Assembly (NCBI GenBank): GCA_936440205.1
Contig: OW387139.1
Location: forward strand, 36,110,378-36,174,377
Source: Lepidonotus clava
Taxonomy: Eukaryota > Annelida > Polychaeta > Phyllodocida > Polynoidae
Direction of reading: 5' to 3'
DNA length: 64,000 nt
Shown: in pieces, positions 53,045 through 64,000 of the stretch
Layout of the letters: each line of letters begins with the position of its first letter
How positions within the stretch are numbered: the first letter of the stretch is position 1
Notes under the pieces: model-generated
The model's database searches: none
What the model was told of the DNA's origin: nothing
What the model saw: the letters and a program-made list of their open reading frames with translations, nothing else
Made by a program: the position numbers and the translations under genes

Positions 53045-54818
53045 TTTCTCACTATACATAATCATACATCATAATAATTATTCACATCTAAAAAATAAAC
53101 TACCTGAGCTGACATGCCGGAAATCTAAAGCTATCAGGTATAAGATGATCAATGTGGCTTATTAACTGTAATACACCTTGCTCTGTGTATGACCGTTTTC
53201 AGCGTAACCGATAGCTGATGACCTTGATGACATTTACCGACAGTCACACCCATCTATCACAATAACAGTCTAGGTTTCCTCGCCTAAACTGTGCTGTCTG
53301 AGGTTTGTCTCCTAATAAAGAAAGCCTATTTCGTTAACGAGTCCGTCCTGATTAAGCTAGCTTTCCCCCAAAGATCAAAAGAACTCGCGGTCACGTTTTG
53401 CTTTGATAACGTTGAGACCGTTTTGACCTTTGTGATGTAGTTTTCTTTTAAAAAGAATTGCGGGAGGTCATCCTGCTTGTTTTTATAAATTGATTCGTCA
53501 AAGTATTTTGATATTTAAAAAGTTTGTCAGTTAATTGCGCCGCTGTAGACAGACAGTTATGTTATTAATTCAGTGAACGACACAGGACACACGGAAGGAG
53601 GAAGTAACCATAATATTATAAGACCTAAGACACCAGCCCAAAAGGCGTAGATATTACAATCAAGGCATTCACCCATAATGTCTAGATAAAGGCCATCTAT
53701 TCGTTTAATCATTAGTGGAGAATGATGGAGCCAAACTTTCGTCTGGTCAGATGCTCTGAGGCGCCCTTTAAAAGAGCATCATGTCCAATGACTTTTGGTC
53801 ACAACGCAATCCTTATAGGCAGCATTGAAATGACCTGTTTGTAAGCCGTCCGATAAATTGCATTTGCGCAGTGGAAATAGAAATAATTAGACTTTCTTCC
53901 GAAAACAATATTCACGACACAGCGAAACGGAGAACACCACGCACGAATGATTATCAAGTCCATGATAACACTAACGATCATACACAAATTTGCTTTACCC
54001 TTTACAAATGTGAGTCAATATATTGGCTTTTAAGCTTGGCTGTGTGATTAGTTCTCAAAGGCTTGAACACCTATGGGTTATCCGTTCATACCCAACCCTG
54101 TCTCGTGTTGTTTTACACCACCCCACAGTATTCATCACTACACCTGTGTAAGTTCTCAGCAGGTAATACCTACACCGCCTCATACACGGCGTCTGGTGTC
54201 AGCCTTGGCTAGATGCCAGCAATGGCGTGCGACAACACACCAACAGGTATCATAGTACCACTAATGACCTGTGAGTGTTTGCACCTGAGAGACCCACCCC
54301 CCTATGGCTGCCCCTGCCCTGACCCTTAATACAGCCTGACGACCGGGGTACTGATATACAAAGGAGACATGTCAAGGTATCTTATGACATGGCAAGGTAT
54401 CCCTTTTGCACGTAAAGGGTTGTTTGATATTCGGCCCAGAGCTTTATGTCCTATAAGCGATCCTTTAATATAGTCGATGTGAGGATATTTGATAGTAGGT
54501 CGGCGAAATTCGATCGGGATTTGAGTTGACATTTTACCAAGGAACATATACGTCGATTAGCTTTCACATCGTAAAAAGTCAAGTCTATTTGATATAAATT
54601 CCCCGTCTTTCTTTTAATGATATGAATCACTAGATATCATCTTTTCAATAGATACTGAAATGCACAATCATATTCATCTCCGAAGGCCTTCAATCTATAC
54701 AAATAATGCTGGTGTAAGATAATAATGAACGTTGCGGCACTGCCCATGAATAAGTCAGCGTAACGAGCCCCCAAAGCTGCCATTGGCGTGCAGAAACAGT
54801 CAGTGGGCGGGTGGGTCG

Positions 54819-54875
54819 GTTTACGTGGGCCTGGGCGGGTTAGGTGGGCCTGGGTGGATTAGGTGGGCCTGTGAG
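54819..54875. repeat. 19-bp tandem repeat, three units
   Basis: Three consecutive 19-base units share the core TGGGCCTG and differ at a few positions (ACGTGGGCCTGGGCG, then AGGTGGGCCTGGGTG, then AGGTGGGCCTGTGAG). Confidence 0.85.
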
Positions 54876-56559
54876 AAAGGGGTCGGATTAGCTAGAAGGT
54901 ACAAGATTTGTACGTTGGCTGTTATCACGCCAAACCATCGTCTCATTCCCCTAACCCCGCCTTGCCTCTCTCCTAACCCTCCTTCCTCCCTGCGCCTATC
55001 ATAACACGCACACACTTGCAGTAATTCTCTAATGGCTTTCCACACTTCGCTCAGCACAAAAGAAGCCCTTTTGGACGAATGGCTGGTCGGTCGGCTCTGA
55101 TCTCTACCCACCCTCTCTCAACCCTCAAAGGTGTGGAAATCCATAAAGGTACTGGAGGTGAAGGGTCGCATGCCTGGGAGGAACAGGTAACACATGAAAG
55201 GCGCCTTTGTAGACACCTATATGGGTGCTTCTAACAAAGACGGCAACCAGGTAGGGCCCTCAGTGATAGAAGGGCCTGTAAATGAGGGACACGATTAATG
55301 GACCATGGGGTTGATTTATTAGAAAGCAGGTACCTTTTCTGTGTGAAACGACAGGTAGGAAAACTGACTGTACTATAATTCAATAAGCTAATGGAATTAA
55401 AGGGATTCAATGACACGAGCCAATATACACTTCGAATATAGTAAAGTGATAAGAGAAGGTAAGTTGTAGGAACCATGAACACCATTATTTCGTCCCCTCA
55501 TTTCGTCACTATCTTATAGTTTGATTGATAAGAAAATACTAATAATTCACAAGCTCTGCTGGCGTAATCAGTCTGAATTGCTTATTCTGAGATTCACGAA
55601 AAATAAGGACCCATCTTAACCCCCTCAAGCAGTGTTATGTTAGTGTATACGATTAGTCTGGCCTAACAGCCGACAGGTAACCTAACCATAACTCACGTGC
55701 CTAGTAGCGCGGAAAGCATCATGCGAGGGTTGATCTCCAGGGTGGAAGGGCTTGTACCCCATCAGGGCCGAGGGCCTTTTCTCTCTGTGTCTGTCTCTCT
55801 GTCTCGTTCCACTTTGCTCTATTCTCTTTCCGCTCAGTGGGCGGACTTCTATACAAAGCGGGACCTTGTTTAATGTCACAGAAGCATTACCTGACGCTGT
55901 ACAGTACTGTTATAAGTAGGCCTACCCGTGGACGTAGAAGTGGAAATGTATTGAGATGGCAGGTAGAAGGAAGATGCATATGATAGGAGACAATCTAAAG
56001 CAGACAAAGCTTTAAGAATTGACTGGAATCACTGAGCGTGAAAGACGCCAAGTCTGAGTCTTTGTTGAAAACTTTCAAAAGAATACCGTTTTTGATTTGC
56101 GCGTGACTAAATGATACATTTGGGAAATATCAGGGGGTATAAAAATCCTCATGTTCATATGTATGATGTAGTAAATGCAATTTGATAGTTTCTTCAACCA
56201 AAATAATATGGAAACGCAAAGTGTAAGTAGTTTGTGAAAATGAGGATTGTCATCAGGTTATGATATAGTTATACTGCCAGTAGTATATACAATCGAATAT
56301 TTGTATCAGGCTTGTGATATTGTGCTATTAGTTTTGTACGAGCAGTTGTCTTTTTAATATAATTTGGGGTCATTTCATAACTGTTGCCAATTCTAAATTG
56401 TAAATTGCGTGATGGCCGTTTGACCAAATGTATACATATAACCAGGGAGCTCGATAAAGATATATTTGCCCACCGGTTAGCCCCGTATGTCTAAGCTGGA
56501 GTAAACAGCAGCGGAGGCCTGCATTACCTATTCATAACATGCCAATTACGCAGCCCTGA

Positions 56560-56930
56560 GACATTCAGAAGGAAAAGTGGAAGCCTGCTGGTTGAGCTGT
56601 AGTGGATGGCAGGGCGGCGGGGAAATGGTCGGAGGACGATATGCCGCGACGAATAGCCGTACATGGGCGTATTCAGTGTATGGGGAGAGCGGGGAAATGG
56701 TCATAACGCTAATAACCAAAGCTGTCAGTACGCATATATGCCGGCTGTATGCTGGCACCATTACACAGCCCACGGGCTTGCAGCATAAAGACACCAGCAT
56801 ATCGCCCAGACTGCCAGGCCTGCTGGTCCATTTAGCCAGCACACGTGCCGTAATGGACAGCGCTCCAGCGCCTAATACACGAATGTATGAACGGGCAATT
56901 CTAGCCATTCTCATGTAGACACAATGCTTC
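56560..56930. promoter_or_regulatory. Block open on both strands, 0.65-1 kb inside the intron, with an RE1-like half-site
   Basis: ORFs of 113 codons (plus) and 122 codons (minus) overlap almost completely, and neither has a domain or coding-like bias. GGACAGCGC (56855-56863) matches the right half of the REST/NRSF site, and CCAGCAC (56836-56842) resembles its left half at a wider than normal spacing. The sequence GGGGAAATGGTC occurs twice (near 56619 and 56691). An enhancer or silencer is more likely than a gene. Confidence 0.25.
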
Positions 56931-57573
56931 AGCCGGCCTCCACTTACCCGGATGTGTTACTGCATGCGTCGGTCTCATTTCATACCCCCATATTCACGGT
57001 TTGCCAAAGTATGAATGTAAATGTGCTCTGTCAAGCATAGGGGGATTTTAGCTTTTCTCGTTTGCCTAAAGGATAATGTTATGGTGTATCCCGGTATCAA
57101 GTGCTTACGGCATTTCATATTTATGACTGTTAGTTTTTATGGGCTTTGCAGCGAAGAAGGAAAATGAATCATAACCATGTTTTTACAGTAATATATAAAA
57201 CTAAATGCAATTTACGTCTTTGGGAGCAATTATCATCACTTAAAGGCGTCCGGTTGTGTTTTTGAACACTTATTATCTTACGAAATGAAATGCAAAGTGA
57301 CTTGGTCGTTTTTTCCCCGCCAGAGAGATTGCTCATTCAGTCATTGCCACTATCAACCACGTCTACATATGCCCTTAGCGATAAAAGGAGAACGACAGGT
57401 GCATTTTGACTGAGGTGTGGGGAATGAGAACGGAGGGGGTCTGAAAGTGAACAACCTAACGCTTGTTGGTATTCCCACCAGGTATAAATAGGGGGAGAAA
57501 CGGGGTGTTAGTATAGATCATTGGCATGCGTCAGGGGCAGCAGGTTGCGCCATGGGCAATAGCAGCAGCTTAC

Positions 57574-58102
57574 CATTGGGGCAGAACGGGCAGCAATGAC
57601 CCCGCGGGACCGTGGCGTCGACGCACTTGACGGGCGGGCAGTGAAAGTCCATACAGATGGGCTTGGCCTCGTCCCCTCCGCCCTCCCACGGGCAGTAGCA
57701 CTTGGTGCACGGACCTGCCGGGATGCTGGCGCCCCGCGGGTAGCCCGTGTGGTTATATAGACAGCCGTACTCCAGACACTGGGCACAGCACTGGCCCGGC
57801 ACACGGTCGTACTCGATGCACCCGGGCACAGGGTCGCACGTCTCGGACGTGCAGCGCAGTTCGCCCGATTTCTCGCAGATGCACGTGACGCACGGCGAGA
57901 TCTGGTACTCTCCCGGCGGGTACACCTTGCCGTTGTACTCGCAGGTGACGCTGGTCCTGGCCGGCTTACTCCTGTGTTTCACGTGGATGTCTACATTGTC
58001 AAATGGTCCCACTTCTTTGACTACAAAACACCGCCCGTCCAGAACTGTGAGGGCTAACACGAACAAAGTTCTACAGATGATGTCCAGGGATGACACTGCC
58101 AT
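57574..58102 (-). CDS. VWC2-like: Exon 1 of a secreted VWC-domain protein (brorin/VWC2-VWC2L-like): signal peptide and two full VWC domains
   Basis: This exon encodes residues 1-176 plus the first base of codon 177. The ATG has A at -3 and G at +4, a good Kozak context, and opens a hydrophobic signal peptide (about residues 1-25, core LFVLALTVL). The first VWC domain spans C54-C109 with ten cysteines, including CVTCIC (71-76) and CCAQC (105-109). The second spans C114-C174, again ten cysteines, with CTKCYC (132-137) and CCPFC (170-174). N117-H-T is a potential N-glycosylation site. The coding frame stays open past CPNG, but GTAAGC at 57568-57573 (minus strand) is a strong donor in phase 1, and the residues beyond it (KLLLLPM...) look intronic. 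VWC proteins of this family are extracellular and bind BMP ligands, and in vertebrates they are mainly neural. The family call rests on the cysteine pattern and on the junction with the last exon. Other multi-VWC proteins such as chordin-like or kielin relatives are less likely because the protein is short. Confidence 0.9.
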
Positions 58103-58459
58103 AGTGAGAGGTCAATGTGAGCTCCTAAAGCCTACCGCCAGTACGTGAGGCACATAGAGATGACCAGTGTCCAGTGGTGTGGTAACAATGGGATGACCCT
58201 CACAATAGGTGGTCGGTCATATTAAAGAGGTGTGAATCACAAAGCCCTGTGGTGAATCCCACAGTACAGTGGTCCGGTATAGGGCTTTTGCAAAGCGTTT
58301 GTAGGACACGTTATGAAACATGCCATGCTAACGTAATCAACAATTGTTTGGCCTGGCCACCGATCACTGCAACATGAGAGCAAACGTGGAAAAGGCAAAA
58401 ACCACTCCAGTTCCAGGGGCGGTGTTATTATAAAAACCGTTGAATACACCAAGGTCTAG

Positions 58460-59440
58460 TTCGTGTGCTGCCAACTCCCGGACATGCGGGGCTGCTGGTC
58501 TGGCCGGGTGGGCGGTGGGCACGCGATGGTGAGAGTCTTTTTCTGTCCGCGGCCACGCTGTTGGTCACAGAGCAGGCGAGCACTGGCCATCCCCCACTGG
58601 AGGAAGGCTGCTGTGTGAGAGGGTGGTCTCCTCCATGTGTCCTGTATTACAGACCAAAAGAATCCCGTGAGTTGTTTCTCCAGGGCCCACCTGCTCCCCT
58701 TTCCTCCTGCGCCAATCTCCTACCAATACTGACTCCCCTTCACATCCTATTCCTCCAGGGCTTAATCCCAGGCTTTACTCCAGTAGCCTCCAGCCGGCAG
58801 TGACAGCCTACACGTACTTCCTTTAAGCGTTAAGCCCCACTCCTAGTTCTCCTCCTGCAGTCCCTCCTCCAGGCGCTGTACCACTACTCTCTGATCCTCA
58901 CAGCCACAGGAGTTCCCCTCCCCTCCTGCTGGTATTGCCTCCTGTCTCTGTGCTCACTGTACCTGGGTTGTCCCCCTACCTGCGCCTGACTCTTTCTCCA
59001 CCGCAGGACCCCTTGGACACAGCGACTGATGTCAGCGCCACCCGGTGCCAACTGATCAATTAAGGCGCTACTCACTGCCATTTCAACTACTGATTGATCC
59101 TCTTGCGCATGCGTGGCGGGTGAGAGGCGGAGGCGACCACGTGGTCTGTCCCCCACTCCCAAACGAACGCTCCCAGCTTACACTTTTGACGCCCCGTCCT
59201 CCAGTGCGCTGTGGTGGCGTTAGCAGTGGCGGTGAGGCAGGAGTAAGCTTATGGGGGAAGCTGGGGTTGGCGTAGTTCGGCCTGGCGCCGCTAGGAGTGG
59301 CGGGGTGGGCGATATTGAAGGATGAAATCAGACCCGGCCAGGCTCTCCCGGCGGCCGCACGTCCCGCTCCCCGCGGCCCGGCCCCACACGGCGCCCGCCG
59401 TCACTCACAGCGCCCATATCTCACCCGACCTGCCCGTCTC
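58460..59440 (-). promoter_or_regulatory. CpG-rich zone upstream of exon 1, likely promoter / 5' UTR region of the VWC2-like gene
   Basis: This GC-rich stretch lies 0.4-1.3 kb upstream of the start codon, with CpG most dense at about 59100-59420, including a NotI-like GCGGCCGC core near 59350. There is no clear TATA box on the minus strand. A strong donor-like GTGAGT sits at 59403-59408 on the minus strand, so a non-coding first exon ending at 59409 and spliced toward exon 1 is possible. The position and composition fit a CpG-island promoter, but transcription is not shown by sequence alone. Confidence 0.4.
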
Positions 59441-61849
59441 TCGGAATGTCTAAAAGCCCTCGGTTAGCCCCAGTCCCACAACGTATACATACAAATGCCA
59501 TGTTAAGTGTCCAGGCTATCTCTGTTTTGGTGTGTATTTCTAGTTTTACCCACGTATATATAATTATATAGATAACATTTAAATATCACTTTATCTTTTT
59601 TATCTAATGTTTTTTTTCTGTAACGTCTGAGAAGCAGAAATTATAGTTATTCCCCTTTCTTTTTATCCATTCATAAAGTAATTTAAAATGCTTGTAACCT
59701 GTGAACTGTTTCCTTTTCTATGAGCTACCTAGATTATTATATATAGGGCCTACTCCTATTGGATTGCCCAGTACGTCAACAAGTTGCGCACGTCCCTCTT
59801 TCAATATTCATTTTACTGCTGCTCCGGTTGCTCTCCCTGTGTCCCCCGTTCCTGGTTGCAAGGGATAAACCTTCTCACACTTAGTCATCCCCAGTCTGAA
59901 TCACCACAACACCCTCGCTAGAGGATAATCCCCTGTAAACCTGGCAAGTCTAATTTGAGAACAAACTGCCCAGCGGTCAGCCCGGCACGTGCTTAGGACC
60001 ACAAAGTGCATTGATTGTGTGGGAGGCTGTCAGCGGTCAGTCTGGGCCTTCTCCCCTCCAGCCCACCTCCAGCATCCCCAACGACCAGACCCCTGCCATG
60101 TGTCAACATGTAGACACCGAGTCAGACACCTCCTCCATACGTAACGCCTGCTGCAGCCTCCAGGCCAACCACCATGGCTAGGCTGGTGCCAGCCAGTACT
60201 TCAGACCCTGGAGTCCTGCTCCTGAGTGGTCAGCCGCCTGGGGTAAGGTAGGAGAGGCCCCTGTCACCCACAGATGTGCTGTCCCTCTGATAGTGCCTAC
60301 TGAGACTTCCATCTAGCTAGAGGCACTGATCATCCTGTGGCGTCTATATTTTAACTCCCTCCAGGAATGACTATAGTACAGGTCTGATGTATAGTATGGA
60401 AGTCCCCTTACCTTCTAAGACCTGTAATATTCAGCCGACGGGAGTGGCTGGAGGTCTAATAATATGTGTGTACATGGGATCCCAAATACAAGGAGATAAG
60501 CTACTTAAAGTGGCTTGATACTTTAAAATTTCTAATTTCCAAATGCCATTTGCTAAACTCGATGTGAAATGATGGAATCTTGACCAAAGGACTATGTCGT
60601 GTAAGTATGTATCCAAAGATACATCTTTGTGATAGAATGACATAGATTAGGTAAAATATAACTCAAGTGGTATAGCAACATTCATGATATGTTTTGCTCT
60701 TGGAACATCAATCCGTGTTAGAATTTGACTGGGAGACAGAAATATAGATATCCTTGTATTGCTGTGTGTAAAACGGTAATATTTTACAGTGATAGTCACT
60801 TTAAAAAAGTCATTACCATGTTGTATTTAGAGTACACTTCTTTAGGAAACTATTAGGATTTTGATACATTTAAACTAAAACGATTAAGAAGAAAAATTGC
60901 AAGTGCATTTCACTCAATTTCCTATTGGATTAGGATGACTGAAACTTTGAATTGCTCATAAATAGAAAATCTCATACCTTCAGGCAATACAAAATAATCA
61001 CTTGCTGTTAAGACAATCAGATGGAAAACACACATACAGATGGTGTTACAGCATCTGATATTCTAGCGCCGAATATACAGTGACATTTTCTATCTCTTAA
61101 GGATGCCCTTCTTGGAAGAGAAAATAGCTGATTGTCATTTCAATATAACAGTATGTGTTCATCTTCGAAGCTTCATGCTAGATGGTCTACTTTACTACAC
61201 GTTAAATACTGTAATGGTTAGTTCAGAGAATGCTCTATTTTTTATGTGTGCCTATTTTCTTCAGGTGATGACGCCCACTTATCGTATACATAGAAATGGC
61301 ACTGTCCTAACCGTGAAACACTCAACGTTTCCAAAATGCATCTTCCCTTTGACATTCAAAGCTGTCAGTCCATAAAGACTAATACAATCTAGCATTACAA
61401 GCATTTTGCATTAAACGAGCTAAATATACATCAGCTTATCTTTAAGTTCCTTATCCTACAGGCTTCTTTTTTCGGCAAAGTGTCCAATATTATAACCCGA
61501 CGTTCACTACCTATAGCAATCATGCCGAAGATTAAATAGCTTCGTTTTTGGGTATGATGTGATTGATACCTATACATATAATTATAATGCAGCACTTTCC
61601 AATTTACATGAGATTACTTCATTACTGCATTATTCTATAGATTGACTGCGAAATCACTGCTTGATGAAAAAAAACACTAAGACTTCGGAGGCTCTCGAAG
61701 CGTTGGTCCCAGCCCATAGTCTGGAAAGTCGCTTAACCAGATGACGTGCATAGGGTCCATAGTTTGACTGTAACAATCCTTTCCTTGTTGGTTTATGGTC
61801 GGGAGTGGAAGGAACGTGAACATTCCGAAGCCGCTGCTTGTGAAAGCTG

Positions 61850-62345
61850 ACATGATCTTTTTATCCCTTTTGGTTAAGAGCTTCAGGAGAAATCAATATG
61901 CTCTCCATTAAATCAGCATCAAAGCCACCTCTCGGAGACAGTGTTAAATTGTTCATCAGGCCCTCGGGATAATGGGAATCTTTAAGAAGGTCGTTCTGAA
62001 ACTTTTTCTATTAACTCCTTTGGCTTCTGCCTACACTCATCCGTCCCCTTAACCTAAGTCAGCCCATACCTATGTAAATGACGTCTTGTAGGCGCCGAGA
62101 GAGACTTAACTAAATTACTATCAAGTCAAGCGGATCTAACCCCCCCTACGCCTGCAATTGATTTGTTAAGTAAGACTTAAATGGCACATCAGAATCTAAA
62201 CGATTAGGAACGCAGACTAATTTTAGACCGCCACAGCCAAGTGGCTTTTAATCAGGGAAAACAAATCAATTCCAAAATAGCAATATCCCATAAACATACA
62301 ACAATCAATCACCGTCAAACCCCATCGATTTGAATCGATTCGGAT
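61850..62345. promoter_or_regulatory. Candidate upstream regulatory block
   Basis: About 3.8 kb upstream of the start codon, the stretch combines many TAAT/ATTA cores, ATGACGTC (CRE-like, near 62079), ACAATCAATCACC and a small dyad ATCGATTTGAATCGAT near 62325-62340. It lacks simple repeats or transposon ends. Composition suggests an enhancer, without proof. Confidence 0.25.
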
Positions 62346-62969
62346 GGGCACGAACATCCCCCGTACCGCATACTCTAGCTCAAAACAAAATGGACAGAGG
62401 AGAAAATCGGGCTGGAAGTTTTAGGTGTTGGGCTGGTTGTTTATATTCCTAGCACTTAGAGTTCCACTTAGGTGGGCAGGCAGTGTACCCCTGCCGCCCA
62501 GGGGGAGTTGTGGTGGTGATGGATGGTGAGGTCGCCGTCCCCAGGCCCTACCACTCATTGGCAGTGTCCCCATTCAGGCCTACCACTCAATGGCACCGTG
62601 TCCTCTGTCGGGCCTAATTAAAATGGTGCTGTGCAGCCTAAGCCTAGGTCGCGTTTGTCTATACTGACTAAGCTCAGTGTGAACGGATCGGGCAGACCTG
62701 GCTCGGTTATAGTGACAGTAATTGAACACAAATTGATCAGGTTTAATCCCTTAACATTTATAACATATCATTACAACGGTTTCTGTCCCATCGTGGACCG
62801 ACGTCATTGAGAGAAGAAGACACGCCAACAAAGGACAGACATTTGAGCAAGTTCCAACGAGCAAGTTTCTAAGTAGCCTACGTTATTTAATTCATTACCG
62901 GTATAAGCCTAAAAATGATAATCAGCTGATAATGGTTCAATGAACACATTAAGTGAGTTTTTGTAAAAT

Positions 62970-63169
62970 TAATGTAAACCATCTCTTCTGTGAATTGCTA
63001 TAAGTAATGTAGATTAGATAAGTTTAATAGAATTGATATGATATGATAGATATTATTGCTATATTTGTAGAGTAGAGTAATGTAGAGTAATGTAATGTAG
63101 AGTAATGTAATAATAAGAATGTAACTTAATGTAATCCAACTCTTCTCTGAATTGCAATAAGTTATGAAG
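62970..63169. repeat. Diverged direct repeat of 43 bases, 157 bases apart
   Basis: 62970-63012 and 63127-63169 match at 37 of 43 positions (shared core TCTTCTNTGAATTGC). Between them are short GTAGAGTAATGTA repeats at about 63067-63112. Confidence 0.8.
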
Positions 63170-64000
63170 GGTAAGCTCCCAAAATGATTATACTCATATA
63201 TCTATTTTTACTTCAATTTACCTCAAGACCAAAGTTCTGATAAACCAAAACCAATAATTCTTATCAAAAGTTGCCATACGGAGTCAACATATTCATAATT
63301 ATGTGCTAACCTCAAATGCATTTACTGCATGCCAAATGTCCTACTTCATACCCTGGCACCACCAACCACCAAACCCATCCTATCCCTGCCCCGTCCCTGC
63401 TCTCATTTACAGCTCCCCGTCCCCGGGCGGGGCTCAGGGCCGGCTTACCGGGATCCCCCCGGTTTGACCCACTTGGGCCCCGGCCGGTCGGACGCCTCCT
63501 CCAGTAGCAGTGTGAACAGGGTAGCAGGATAGCAGCATCCTCCCACCATGTTCACCATCCATCACCCATGCACCACTTATCCCCACCCTACGTGGTCGGA
63601 CTGGGCAAAAACAACCGGCTAGCAACAGGGAGCAGTGAACGGCAAGGGTCATCTAATACCCTAGACGTCTATTTATGGATAAAGAATAAACCATCATTTG
63701 GTTTTATATCACACCACTGGAAAGAAAGATACAGTTTTATTTTCATATTACCTGAGCAGACATCGTATATTGATATTGCGGATGAGTTATATAGGCCTGC
63801 CTTATTGGTAGTTCATCTCCTTCCTATGGAGTTGTTAAACTGGAGTTATAAAAACTTGGGAATGAAACCCAATCCCTTTTGATGGACTGCTGACAAGTTT
63901 TATCAGCCAACAGGTCCTCATATAGAGACCCAGAATTGTGGCATGTCGCCGGAGAGATGGGTTGACAGATTGATGCGGTTATATTTTCTCTCAGGACGTG

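Larger units (their letters stand above)
34702..57573 (-). other. VWC2-like: Intron of the VWC2-like gene (22.9 kb, phase 1)
   Basis: The intron is bounded by donor GTAAGC and acceptor TTTCTAG on the minus strand, both phase 1. No internal ORF encodes a cysteine pattern that would suit an extra exon. The intron contains inverted-repeat elements at 37658-37825, 41535-41894, 45912-46548 and 52907-53044, a double palindrome at 42554-42640, CpG-rich blocks near 37.2 kb and 48.05-48.37 kb, and candidate regulatory stretches near 44.06-44.70, 52.12-52.46 and 56.56-56.93 kb. Elsewhere it is unremarkable A+T-rich DNA. A small alternative exon cannot be ruled out by eye. Confidence 0.82.
58103..64000. 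other. 5' flank of the VWC2-like gene, no second gene recognised
   Basis: After the CpG-rich zone to 59.45 kb the segment is mostly featureless. A motif-dense stretch lies at 61.85-62.35 kb, a duplicated ACCACTCA(A/T)TGGCA block at about 62543-62604, a diverged direct repeat at 62970 and 63127, and a GC-rich patch at 63.36-63.5 kb. Short ORFs near the right edge (63316-63882) have no domain. Confidence 0.5.

Noticed and set aside
56546-56918. Overlapping ORFs of 122 and 113 codons on opposite strands
   Set aside because: Both are open because the stretch is GC-rich. Neither translation has a family resemblance.
57508-57804. 98-codon minus-strand ORF overlapping exon 1 in another frame
   Set aside because: It is a shadow of the VWC exon, with an Arg/Ala/Ser-rich translation typical of an out-of-frame GC-rich exon.
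57747-58148. 133-codon plus-strand ORF opposite exon 1
   Set aside because: It is the antisense shadow of a real exon.
1-64000. Search for retrovirus-like, LTR or other virus-derived elements, LINEs and transposase genes
   Set aside because: No reverse transcriptase, integrase, capsid or transposase-like motifs were seen in any ORF. All mobile DNA noticed is short and non-autonomous.

Overview
The window looks like nuclear DNA from a marine invertebrate deuterostome, most likely an echinoderm or another ambulacrarian. It is A+T-leaning and almost entirely non-coding. It holds one spliced gene with a very long intron, many short non-autonomous DNA transposons and palindromes, scattered CpG-rich blocks and A+T-rich simple repeats. 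The 8-base palindrome TAGGCCTA occurs at least 14 times where about one is expected. From memory this word is common in echinoderm DNA, but that placement is an inference and the species cannot be named from the sequence. There is no bacterial-style gene packing, no operon, and no rRNA, tRNA or CRISPR array that I can support. I found no retrovirus-like or other virus-derived element.

The one gene I can defend lies on the minus strand. Exon 1 (57574-58102) encodes a signal peptide and two complete von Willebrand factor type C (VWC) domains. The last exon (34469-34701) encodes a half VWC module and the C-terminus. The donor (GTAAGC) and acceptor (TTTCTAG) are both phase 1. Joining them gives 762 coding bases, 253 residues plus a stop, and rebuilds the CPNGENC...IPAG junction typical of the brorin / VWC2 and VWC2L family of secreted BMP-modulating proteins. 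The intron is 22,872 bases, about a third of the window.

Layout: 1-34468 is the 3' flank of the gene. It has TA microsatellites, 17-bp and 43-bp tandem repeats, three copies of a GGCGGATCC-ended MITE, a Harbinger-type MITE with TTA duplications (12788-13004), a 628-bp inverted-repeat element (14975-15602), CpG-rich blocks carrying GTCACGTGAC E-boxes, and stretches that read like conserved regulatory DNA. 34702-57573 is the intron. It contains four further inverted-repeat elements, a pair of near-perfect palindromes, a promoter-like CpG block with CCAAT and ETS motifs near 48.2 kb, and an open, GC-rich block near 56.6-56.9 kb. 58103-64000 is the 5' flank, with a CpG-rich probable promoter zone at about 58.5-59.45 kb and a candidate regulatory block at about 61.85-62.35 kb.

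A single developmental signalling gene with a giant intron in otherwise gene-free DNA is the usual layout of a gene under distant cis-regulation. No other open reading frame in the window shows a recognisable domain, so the remaining ORFs are treated as chance. The unusual content is therefore in the non-coding DNA: several separate families of inverted-repeat elements and a few dense motif clusters.
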